Assembly (NCBI RefSeq): GCF_000607165.1
Contig: NZ_JFZG01000003.1
Location: 248,001 to 312,000 of the forward strand
DNA: 64,000 nucleotides
Origin: Ralstonia pickettii
GTDB taxonomy: Bacteria > Pseudomonadota > Gammaproteobacteria > Burkholderiales > Burkholderiaceae
Direction: 5' to 3'
Shown here in pieces: positions 16,712 to 23,793 of the stretch. The notes beneath the pieces were generated by a model. The model had not been told where the DNA came from. It saw only the letters and a list, made by a program, of their open reading frames with translations, and searched no databases. The position numbers were made by a program, and so were the translations under genes. Position 1 is the first letter of the stretch, and the number at the start of each line of letters is the position of its first letter.

Positions 16712-17689
16712 CTATCTGGTGTGCTTGCGCTTGGCTGGAGCATGGCCGGGTTCGCGCCATTCGTCCGCTTCGTCGTTGAACAGCGACGTCACGAGGGCCC
16801 GGAGCCACTGACTGCGCGAGTCGTTATGAAACTTCCGGTGCCAGTGCTGCTTGAGATCGAAGCTGGGCAGTTCCAGGGGCGGCTCCATCACGCGGATGTT
16901 GGCGTGCGATTGCATGAACGACAGGCCCACCGCGTGCGGCACCGTCGCAATCAAGTCCGTGCGCGCCAGGATGAACGGAATGCTCATGAAATGCGGTGTA
17001 AGCAGCGACGGCTTACGTCGGATGCGCTTGCGTTCCAGAAACCGCTCGTACAGTTCCTGACTGCGCCCCTCGGCGCGCACCACGGCGTGCCCGTATTCCA
17101 GGAACTGCGCCATCGACAGCTTCGTATTGGCGCCGCGCGTGACAGGATGATCGGCGCGCACGATGCATGTGAAGTAGTGGGTAAACAGCCGCTGCTGGAA
17201 GAAGTTGTTCTTCTTCAAGTCGGGGAAGTAACCCACAGCCAGGTCGAGCGAACCGGTCTCAAGTGCGCGTTCGATCTGCGCCGGCGGTAGAGATACGGAT
17301 TGCACCGACGCCCGCGGCGCCTGCCGCGCCATCGCCTCGACAATGCGCGGCAAAAACACCATCTCGCCCACGTCCGACAACGAGATCGAGAACGTGTGCG
17401 TGGTCGTGGCCGGATCGAACGCGCTGGTTTCCAGAATGCCCTGCTGCACACGCGCCAGCACATCGCGTGCTGCAGGAATGAGCGCCAGCGCTCGCGGCGT
17501 CGGCTCCATGCCGCGCGAGGTGCGTACGAACAGCGGGTCGTCAAACGCAGCACGCAGCTTTCCCAGCGCGGTGCTCACGCCAGGCTGGCTCATACCAAGC
17601 TGTTGCGCGGCCATGCTCACGCTGCGCGCGTCGTGCAGCGCCAGCAGGATCGGCAACAGGTTCAGGTCAAAGTCGGGCAGGGTAGACAT
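16712..17689 (-). CDS. LysR-family regulator divergent from pobA
   Basis: 325-residue transcription factor. The N-terminal helix-turn-helix is FDLNLLPILLALHDARSVSM followed by AAQQLGMSQPGVSTALGKL and FDDPLFVRTSRGMEPTPRA. The C-terminal two-lobed effector domain spans about 90-300. The FVRTSRGMEPTPRA form places it with the NodD/NahR/aromatic-responsive LysR group. A longer frame runs antisense through pobA, but the ATG at 17689 gives the standard LysR start. Control of pobA in response to 4-hydroxybenzoate is inferred from the divergent pair and the palindrome between them. In Pseudomonas the analogous PobR is of the AraC type. Confidence 0.9.
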   Translation of the reverse strand: MSTLPDFDLNLLPILLALHDARSVSMAAQQLGMSQPGVSTALGKLRAAFDDPLFVRTSRGMEPTPRALALIPAARDVLARVQQGILETSAFDPATTTHTFSISLSDVGEMVFLPRIVEAMARQAPRASVQSVSLPPAQIERALETGSLDLAVGYFPDLKKNNFFQQRLFTHYFTCIVRADHPVTRGANTKLSMAQFLEYGHAVVRAEGRSQELYERFLERKRIRRKPSLLTPHFMSIPFILARTDLIATVPHAVGLSFMQSHANIRVMEPPLELPSFDLKQHWHRKFHNDSRSQWLRALVTSLFNDEADEWREPGHAPAKRKHTR

Positions 17690-17708
17690 GGCGGACGCAC
17701 TATATGAA

Positions 17709-17731
17709 TTGGCGATAAAGTTTATCGTCAA
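17709..17731. promoter_or_regulatory. LysR-type operator between the regulator and pobA
   Basis: A 23-base palindrome: TTGGCGATAAA (17709-17719), a central G, then TTTATCGTCAA (17721-17731), with 10 of 11 positions complementary. It lies 20 bases from the regulator start and about 75 from the pobA start, the usual recognition-site position for autorepression and divergent activation. Confidence 0.6.
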
Positions 17732-17806
17732 TATTGCATTGTGCGATATCAAGGTGAGCACCAACAATGGTTGCCAGAACGATTCCAAATCCATCCGGAG
17801 ACAACC

Positions 17807-19033
17807 ATGCGCACCCAGGTCGCCATCATTGGCGCGGGCCCGGCAGGCCTTCTGCTCGGGCAGCTTCTGCACCGCAACGGCATCGACGCCGTCATCCTCG
17901 AAACCAAGAGCCGCGCCTACGTTGAAGAGCGCATCCGCGCCGGCGTGCTGGAGCAAGGCACGGTCGACGTGCTCAACGAAGCGGGTGTGGGCATGCGGAT
18001 GCGCCGCGAAGGACTGGTGCACCATGGCATCGATCTGCTGTTTGGTGGCAAGCGCCATCGCATCGACCTGACCGCTATGTCGGGCGGCCGCTCGATCACC
18101 GTGTATGGGCAGCACGAGGTGGTAAAGGATCTGATTGCAGCGCGCGTGGAGCAGGGCGCACCGCTGCTGTTCGATGTGAGCGATGTGTCGGTGCACGACA
18201 TCGAGTCGGCCACGCCTTCGGTGCAGTTCGTCCACGATGGCGTGCCGCAGACACTGCAATGCGATTACATCGCCGGATGCGATGGCTTTCACGGCATCTG
18301 CCGGCAAGCGATTCCGGCGCAGCGGCAAGCGGTGTTCGAGCGCGTGTATCCGTTTGCCTGGCTTGGCATCCTGGCGGAAGCCGAGCCCGCTGCGGAAGAG
18401 CTGATCTACGCGAGCCACGATCGCGGCTTTGCGCTGTTCAGCATGCGCTCACCCAAGATCACGCGGCTTTACCTGCAATGCAAGCCCGATGAAAACCTGG
18501 CCGAATGGTCCGATGTGCGCATCTGGGATGAACTCCACACGCGTCTGGAGAACAACGACGGCTGGCGCCTGAAGGAAGGTCTGATCCTGCAGAAGAGCGT
18601 CACGCCGATGCGTAGCTTTGTCTGCGAGACGATGCAGTACGGCCGCCTGTTCCTGGCGGGTGACGCCGCGCACATCGTGCCGCCCACCGGCGCGAAAGGC
18701 ATGAACCTGGCTGTGGCTGACGTTCGCGTGCTGGCCCAGGCGCTCACCGCGCGCTACAAGCAGGACGACACCGCCCAGCTTGCAAGCTACTCCGAACGCT
18801 GCTTGCAACGCGTCTGGCGCGCCGAGCATTTCTCGTGGTGGATGACGTCGATGCTGCATCGCTTTGACGACCACACGCCGTTCATGCAAAGGCTGCAGCG
18901 CGCCGAGCTGGACTACGTGACCAGCTCGCCTGCCGGCGCCCGCGTGCTGGCCGAAAACTACGTCGGCCTGCCGTTTGCCGATACGTCTGCCGGTGCGTCG
19001 TTGAGCGTGGTCAGTAGTTCCAGGGCGGCGTAG
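17807..19033 (+). CDS. pobA: 4-hydroxybenzoate 3-monooxygenase
   Basis: 408-residue FAD-dependent hydroxylase making protocatechuate from 4-hydroxybenzoate with NADPH. The N-terminal FAD motif is VAIIGAGPAGLLLGQLLHRN, followed by ERIRAGVLEQGTVDVL, typical of PobA. The second FAD motif, RLFLAGDAAHIVPPTGAKGM, is near residue 285. The start at 17807 follows CGGAGACAACC. It feeds the pca pathway encoded 8 kb away. Its 3' end overlaps the convergent glycoside hydrolase gene by 23 bases. Confidence 0.96.
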   Translation: MRTQVAIIGAGPAGLLLGQLLHRNGIDAVILETKSRAYVEERIRAGVLEQGTVDVLNEAGVGMRMRREGLVHHGIDLLFGGKRHRIDLTAMSGGRSITVYGQHEVVKDLIAARVEQGAPLLFDVSDVSVHDIESATPSVQFVHDGVPQTLQCDYIAGCDGFHGICRQAIPAQRQAVFERVYPFAWLGILAEAEPAAEELIYASHDRGFALFSMRSPKITRLYLQCKPDENLAEWSDVRIWDELHTRLENNDGWRLKEGLILQKSVTPMRSFVCETMQYGRLFLAGDAAHIVPPTGAKGMNLAVADVRVLAQALTARYKQDDTAQLASYSERCLQRVWRAEHFSWWMTSMLHRFDDHTPFMQRLQRAELDYVTSSPAGARVLAENYVGLPFADTSAGASLSVVSSSRAA

Positions 19034-20114
19034 TCGTCGGCTTGGACAGTGCGATGCGGGAGACCAGCGGGTGGAAGCCCAGCCCGCGCGAGGCCGTGTA
19101 GACCTTCTGCGCGTTGGCGGTCTTCAACGCGTAGTCGATCGTAAAGACGGGCACGTTCCCGGCACAGTATTTCTGCAGTTGGTCGATCGTCCATTGCGTG
19201 TCATCTGCACTGGCGGCCTTGTCGCCGCCGGAGGCGCTACCCCAAGCGGCGCCGGAACTGCCGCCGAACCACGTGTCTTCCTGCGAGATACCATCGATTG
19301 TTGCCAGCAGCGTTGATCCACCGCCGTCGTCAATCAATGAGGGTGCGTTTTGCTGGATCACCGCGAACTGTGGATTGATGGCGCGGCCCGCCGCACGGAT
19401 CTTGGCGATGAAATCGATCATGGCCTGCGCTGGGTCGATGCCAGCCGCTTGGGCCGCGTCTGCCACAGAAGGCTCGGCGTACGCCTCGACCCAATCCAGA
19501 TAGACGCCGTCGAACCCTTCGCGCGCCAGTTGCGCGACGGCGCCGTTTGGCCCGAGCCAGAGCGCTTGCCAGCGCGGGTCCCAGAACGCAACGGGGTAGT
19601 CACCGGCCCAGCCATCGGGGTCGGCCTTGATGATGAAGTCGGGCGTGCCGGGGCCGTCAGCTGTCGGTGCCTTCCAACTCGACGCCCAATAGGTGCGGAA
19701 GTCTTCGGCCTCGCCAATGTCTATGTAGGCGAGCACTTTGCGCGCGGAGCCGTCGGGCTTGGTGCGCAGGCGCGCCACCATGTCGACGGTGTTGAAGTTT
19801 TCCAGCCCCTTGATGGTGTTGTTGGCCTCGATCACCAGCATGTCGTACGGCTGCGCGTCCAGCGCGTCAATCTGCGCGCTGGTGGTCATGCCCTGCAACT
19901 GATACATCCACGTCTGCACTCCTGCCAGCGGCGAGGTGCCGTTGACTCCGCAAACGCGTGTGGTTGTTGCGGCGGCAATCGTTTTCGACTGGGCGTTCGC
20001 CGCATTGGACGCTGCGCTGGCTTGCGGGCTCAATGACGAACCACCATCGCCGCCACCACAGGCAGACAGCGTCAGCCCGGCACACGCCAGGGCAATCGGA
20101 GAGATCAGGCGCAT
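19011..20114 (-). CDS. GH114-type secreted lipoprotein (endo-alpha-1,4-polygalactosaminidase-like)
   Basis: 367-residue protein with a lipoprotein signal (LTLSAC, acylated C19) and a short serine/alanine linker, so it is probably anchored in the outer membrane. The TIM-barrel domain starts near residue 60 with WMYQLQG, contains VLAYIDIGEAEDFRTYW, then DGVYLDWVEAY with the acidic residue typical of the GH114/TM1410 family, and ends with ALKTANAQKVYTASRGLGF. Members cleave galactosamine-containing polysaccharide or are uncharacterised. Substrate here is unknown. It converges with pobA, overlapping it by 23 bases. Start chosen at the ATG beginning the lipoprotein signal. Confidence 0.8.
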   Translation of the reverse strand: MRLISPIALACAGLTLSACGGGDGGSSLSPQASAASNAANAQSKTIAAATTTRVCGVNGTSPLAGVQTWMYQLQGMTTSAQIDALDAQPYDMLVIEANNTIKGLENFNTVDMVARLRTKPDGSARKVLAYIDIGEAEDFRTYWASSWKAPTADGPGTPDFIIKADPDGWAGDYPVAFWDPRWQALWLGPNGAVAQLAREGFDGVYLDWVEAYAEPSVADAAQAAGIDPAQAMIDFIAKIRAAGRAINPQFAVIQQNAPSLIDDGGGSTLLATIDGISQEDTWFGGSSGAAWGSASGGDKAASADDTQWTIDQLQKYCAGNVPVFTIDYALKTANAQKVYTASRGLGFHPLVSRIALSKPTTTPPWNY

Positions 20115-20428
20115 TGTCACTCTTGAAAGGATTGGGAGGCGGTGCCGTGCTCCGAGCGTGCATATCCGTTTGAATGCCACGGCAGGCACCAATCAATCCA
20201 AGCTAGCACAATCGGATCGCGCCGCACCGTGCGGCGGGGGCGTGACGTTCTGAAACTTCTTTAGACCAGCGTTCGTCGTCGCTTCCGACCTCTTTGCCAT
20301 GGCCGATGATTGGTCTGCGCATGCTGTGCCGTGCCCGAAGTCAAACGTTGCCGTCGCTTTCATCGCCATGCAAAACGCACGGGTGTATAGTCGGACAGCA
20401 CTCGACGTTCAAGAAGGGGGCATTTCAG
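20115..20428. other. Spacer upstream of small hypothetical gene
   Basis: 314 bases, no gene recognised. TATAGT at 20386-20391 could be a -10 for the next gene; no matching -35 was seen. Confidence 0.4.
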
Positions 20429-20722
20429 ATGGACACTTCGCCGGCGGGCCAATACAAAGGCTTCGACATTTATCCGTTGGCTTTCCAACATGAACGCACG
20501 GCACGCTGGCCCGAGGCCAGGGAAGATCGCAGCTACAACGCAGCCGTGATGATCTGTCGGGCGGGGGAGTCGCCCGAACCCGGGCAGACCCAGGTCTTCC
20601 GCCTCTCGGGGGACCGGCAATTCAGCAATGTGGGTGCTGCGCGCATCGCAGCGCTGCGCTTTGCTGAGAGCATCATCGATGGTGACGTGCCTGAACTGTC
20701 GCTTCCCGCCGACGGCGCCTGA
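20429..20722 (+). CDS. Small hypothetical protein
   Basis: 97-residue protein I do not recognise. It begins MDTSPAGQYKGFDIYPLAF and contains a charged middle (ARWPEAREDRSYNAAVMICR) and a C-terminal FAESIIDGDVPELSLPADGA. There is no signal peptide or membrane segment, so it is probably cytosolic and single-domain. The ATG at 20429 was chosen because GAAGGGGG precedes it by 8 bases and the protein core begins there; an upstream in-frame ATG lacks support. It precedes infA on the same strand. Confidence 0.6.
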   Translation: MDTSPAGQYKGFDIYPLAFQHERTARWPEAREDRSYNAAVMICRAGESPEPGQTQVFRLSGDRQFSNVGAARIAALRFAESIIDGDVPELSLPADGA

Positions 20723-20740
20723 ACCCGCAGAACCTGCCCG

Positions 20741-20749
20741 TGGTAGAAT
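20741..20749 (+). promoter_or_regulatory. Extended -10 promoter candidate for infA leader
   Basis: TGGTAGAAT reads as an extended -10 (TG-N-TAGAAT); no good -35 precedes it. It lies about 320 bases upstream of the infA start. Confidence 0.4.
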
Positions 20750-20875
20750 AGCAGGCGAATCCGGCTCGCCGCCGGGCCAATCATGGTCGGTGGCGGCTGA
20801 GTCCAGCACCGGGGAATACCCCGCGCCGAGTCGGGCGGCGCGCATCTGCGACCGCCACCCATCCTCGCTCTCGCT

Positions 20876-20924
20876 TGCACGAAACGGCGCGCGCCATTGG
20901 CGGGCGCGATTTGTGTTTCGTGCA
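20876..20924 (+). promoter_or_regulatory. Large stem-loop in infA leader
   Basis: Outer arms TGCACGAAAC (20876-20885) and GTTTCGTGCA (20915-20924) are perfectly complementary. Inner GC-rich arms (20886-20895 and 20899-20908) pair with one mismatch around a 3-base loop. There is no T-run, so it is not an ordinary terminator. Confidence 0.6.
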
Positions 20925-21069
20925 GCTCGGTACCCCCCAAGCCCGCTGTCCGGGCAGATGATCGCGGCGTGCCGCTGCATGCTCCTCATGGCGTGTGGCG
21001 TGGTTCGGGTGGGTCATCACAACATTGCAACCATCGGCGCAGCCGCGTGCTGCATACAAAGGAACGAGT

Positions 21070-21288
21070 TTGGCCAAGGAAGAACTGATTGAATTTGAAG
21101 GGGTGGTGTCTGAAGCGCTACCCGACAATCGTTTTCGCGTGCAGTTGGAAAACGGCGTGGAAATCTGGGCTTATGCATCGGGCAAGATGCAGAAGCACCG
21201 CATCCGCATTCTCGCGGGCGACCGCGTGAAGCTGGAAATGTCGCCGTACGACCTCACGAAGGGTCGCATCAACTACCGGCACAAGTAA
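21070..21288 (+). CDS. infA: Translation initiation factor IF-1
   Basis: 72-residue OB-fold protein that binds the ribosomal A site during initiation. It reads [20 protein letters not shown], then [40 protein letters not shown] and ends RINYRHK. The start is TTG at 21070, preceded by AAAGGAACGAG; this gives exactly 72 residues and the universal xAKEE beginning. Betaproteobacteria often carry more than one infA; this stand-alone copy is outside the ribosomal protein cluster. A terminator follows at 21335. Confidence 0.95.
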   Translation: MAKEELIEFEGVVSEALPDNRFRVQLENGVEIWAYASGKMQKHRIRILAGDRVKLEMSPYDLTKGRINYRHK

Positions 21289-21334
21289 AAAACGGCTGTG
21301 CCGCCAAGACGTCCATCCCGTGGGCGTTTCGAAG

Positions 21335-21367
21335 AAACCGCGTGTCTGCCCGACTCGCGGTTTTTTT
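21335..21367 (+). terminator. Intrinsic terminator after infA
   Basis: AAACCGCG (21335-21342) pairs with CGCGGTTT (21356-21363) across a 13-base loop, and seven T follow the stem. Confidence 0.8.
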
Positions 21368-21398
21368 ATTATTGCTGCGTAAGCAGTGTTAAATTTCG

Positions 21399-21426
21399 TT
21401 GATCTGCCGACAACATCCGGTATCAT
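21399..21426 (+). promoter_or_regulatory. Promoter candidate for secreted hydrolase gene
   Basis: TTGATC (21399-21404), 16-base spacer, TATCAT (21421-21426). It would give a leader of about 330 bases. Confidence 0.35.
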
Positions 21427-21761
21427 GCCGCTTGGCTGCCAACGGGGGGAACACAGTTGGCGGTCAACTGAAGTGCAGGGCTTGTCATATTTTTCAAGCC
21501 GCGTGCTGCCCTCGGGTGAGCTCGCGCCAGCTGTACCAGTCCACTCATAAGCGCACGGCCGTTGATCGATTCATCGACTCAGCAGGACCTCTAATCGCGC
21601 ATCCATTCGCCGACCGGGGCGTCATCTGACGCTCGCACCCGTTCGGTGTTCAGTGTGTCAAAGGAGTCACACCACATCGGGATACCGCACAGGTAGGACG
21701 GCGCTTGTCCATCGCAGTACTGGGCGTAACGTTTTTGCGTCCGAGGGAATAGAAAATCACA

Positions 21762-22757
21762 ATGTTGGAAACCAAGAAAGCAGCACAGAGGGCGGCGCGC
21801 ATGAGCCTGCGCGCTTTGGTGGGTCTGGCGGCGGCAACAACGCTGACAGGCCTGGGAATACAAAATGCCTCGGCGCAGGCCACGCGCCCGAAGGCCCCCA
21901 TCTATGGCGTCACGCTTGACGACGTCAGCAGCATCAACGCGATCGTGGCCTCGCTCACGCACCTGCCGTACAAGCCGACCGTGCGCGTGGTCTTTGACCC
22001 GGGTACATCGGCAGCCGACTATTACGCACCGCTGGTCAAGCTTCATCAAGTTGCCTACGTGATGGGCGAAGTGATGGATTCGTACTATTTCCCGGTCGAC
22101 CCGACCACTTACAGCGCACGCACCAACGAGTTGGTGAGCACGCTGAAGGATGTCGTGGACGTATGGGAGATCGCCAATGAAATCAACGGCGAATGGTTGC
22201 GTGCCAATCCGAGCGGTCCGACCGCGACGGCAACGTCGCAGGAGCAGCAGATCGGTCAGATGGTCGGCAATGCCTACGACATCGTCAAGGGCGCGGGTGG
22301 CCTGGTGTCGGTGACGATGTACTACAACGACGATGGCAAGGGCACCAACTGCTACGAACTGTCGATGGACTCATGGCGTACCTGGGCGACCAACTTCCTG
22401 CCCTCCCGTGTGCTGCAAGGCGCGGACTACGCATTGTTCAGCTACTACCCGTACCAGGACTGCCCAGGTTTGAATCCGTCGTGGGCAAACGATTTCAAGT
22501 TGCTTGAAAGCATCTTCCCGGTCGCGAAGGTGGGGTTTGGTGAGATCGGTACGTCCAGTACGTCGGCGCCGCTGTCGGTGCAGCAGAATCTGATCAAGTC
22601 GTACTACCCGATGGGTACCACCCAGATGGCAGCCGACCCGCGCTTCATCGGTGGCTACTTCTGGTGGAACTACGTTGAGCAGATGCTGCCGTACAGCACC
22701 AGTTCGTACTGGAGCTTGCTGAACAACACCATCAAACCGCTGACGGCACCGCAATAA
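21762..22757 (+). CDS. Secreted clan GH-A glycoside-hydrolase-like protein
   Basis: 331 residues. The N-terminus is long and basic, with a hydrophobic core (LRALVGLAAATTLTG) and a likely cleavage at ASAQA near residue 38, so it is exported. The rest reads as a TIM barrel: IYGVTLDDVSSINAIVASL, then WEIANEINGEW, where the Asn-Glu pair matches the acid/base strand of clan GH-A, and VGFGEIGTSS, a plausible nucleophile glutamate, followed by GGYFWWNYVEQM. The exact family and polysaccharide are unknown. It lies between infA and galU, with a bidirectional terminator after it. Confidence 0.7.
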   Translation: MLETKKAAQRAARMSLRALVGLAAATTLTGLGIQNASAQATRPKAPIYGVTLDDVSSINAIVASLTHLPYKPTVRVVFDPGTSAADYYAPLVKLHQVAYVMGEVMDSYYFPVDPTTYSARTNELVSTLKDVVDVWEIANEINGEWLRANPSGPTATATSQEQQIGQMVGNAYDIVKGAGGLVSVTMYYNDDGKGTNCYELSMDSWRTWATNFLPSRVLQGADYALFSYYPYQDCPGLNPSWANDFKLLESIFPVAKVGFGEIGTSSTSAPLSVQQNLIKSYYPMGTTQMAADPRFIGGYFWWNYVEQMLPYSTSSYWSLLNNTIKPLTAPQ

Positions 22758-22828
22758 GAAGAGGCTGCAGCCTCTCCTCGCAAAAGGGTGGGACTCCGCG
22801 CCGGACGGACGGGACACGATCCGGCAAC

Positions 22829-22865
22829 AAAAAACCCGCGCAGCGTGAGCTGACGCGGGTTTTTT
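22829..22865. terminator. Bidirectional intrinsic terminator
   Basis: AAAAAACCCGCG and CGCGGGTTTTTT arms enclose a 13-base loop. The A-run and T-run let it serve both the hydrolase gene (plus) and galU (minus). Confidence 0.85.
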
Positions 22866-22887
22866 CTATGGCGACGCGCGTATTAGC

Positions 22888-23760
22888 TCAGCCGCGTGCA
22901 GCCAGATAGGCGCGGAAGTCGTCAGCGACTTCCTTGTGCTTGAGCGCGAGTTCCACCGTTGCCTTCAGGTAGCCCAGCTTGCTGCCGCAGTCGTAGCGCA
23001 CGCCTTTGTAGCGATAGGCTAGCACCTGCTCTGCGGACAGCAGCGACTGGATGGCGTCCGTCAGTTGCAGTTCACCGCCCGCGCCAGGCTTGAGGTTGCG
23101 GATGTGTTCGAAAATGCGCGGCGTGAGGATGTAGCGGCCGACCACGCCGAGGTTGGACGGAGCGTTCTCGGGTGCCGGCTTTTCGATGATGCCCGACATC
23201 TTGATGACGCTGCCGTCTTCTTCCCACGGGCGCCCATCGACCACACCGTACGAGCGGCTCTGCTCCCGGTCGATCTCTTCCACGCCGATCACCGAGCAGT
23301 TGTAGTGTTCGTACAGGTCGACCATCTGCTTCATGACGGGCGGGTCGCCGTCCAGCAGGTCGTCAGCCAGGATGACTGCGAAGGGCGCGTCGCCGACGAG
23401 CTTCTCAGCACATTGCACGGCATGGCCCAAGCCCAGCGCTTCAGGCTGGCGCACGTAGAAGCAATCCACATGCGACGGCTTGATGGAGCGCACGACCTCG
23501 AGCAGCGCGGTCTTGTGCTTGGCTTCAAGTTCTGCTTCCAGCTCGTAAGCCTTGTCAAAGTGATCTTCGATGGCGCGCTTGCTGCGGCCCGTGACGAAGA
23601 TCATCTCGGTGATGCCGGCGGCCATGGCTTCTTCCACGGCGTACTGGATCAGCGGCTTGTCCACGACCGGCAGCATTTCCTTCGGGCTGGCCTTGGTGGC
23701 TGGCAGAAAGCGGGTTCCGAGCCCCGCGACGGGGAAAACGGCTTTGGTGACGCGTTGCAT
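22888..23760 (-). CDS. galU: UTP-glucose-1-phosphate uridylyltransferase
   Basis: 290-residue cytosolic nucleotidyltransferase making UDP-glucose for surface polysaccharides and lipopolysaccharide. The nucleotide-binding start is [20 protein letters not shown] followed by [18 protein letters not shown], diagnostic for GalU. Later blocks include [10 protein letters not shown] with the metal-binding aspartate, and GVVDGRPW. Length matches the family. It lies downstream of valS on the same strand with a 33-base gap. Confidence 0.97.
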   Translation of the reverse strand: MQRVTKAVFPVAGLGTRFLPATKASPKEMLPVVDKPLIQYAVEEAMAAGITEMIFVTGRSKRAIEDHFDKAYELEAELEAKHKTALLEVVRSIKPSHVDCFYVRQPEALGLGHAVQCAEKLVGDAPFAVILADDLLDGDPPVMKQMVDLYEHYNCSVIGVEEIDREQSRSYGVVDGRPWEEDGSVIKMSGIIEKPAPENAPSNLGVVGRYILTPRIFEHIRNLKPGAGGELQLTDAIQSLLSAEQVLAYRYKGVRYDCGSKLGYLKATVELALKHKEVADDFRAYLAARG

Positions 23761-23793
23761 CGTGGTTTCCTTGATATCGATTGTTCTGGGCGC

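Larger units (their letters stand above)
20723..21069 (+). promoter_or_regulatory. Long structured infA leader
   Basis: 347 bases without a gene. It contains a TGgTAGAAT extended -10 and, downstream, three strong inverted repeats: GGTGGCGG/CCGCCACC (20789-20796, 20852-20859), CGGGG-AATA-CCCCG (20810-20823) and a nearly complete 20-base-pair hairpin at 20876-20924. Transcribed, this would be a highly folded 5' leader or a separate small RNA. It does not resemble 6S, RNase P, SRP or tmRNA. Confidence 0.45.
21289..21761. other. Spacer between infA and secreted glycoside hydrolase
   Basis: 473 bases with no gene. It holds the infA terminator and a promoter candidate at 21399-21426; the long leader to 21762 has no recognised element. 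Confidence 0.5.
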
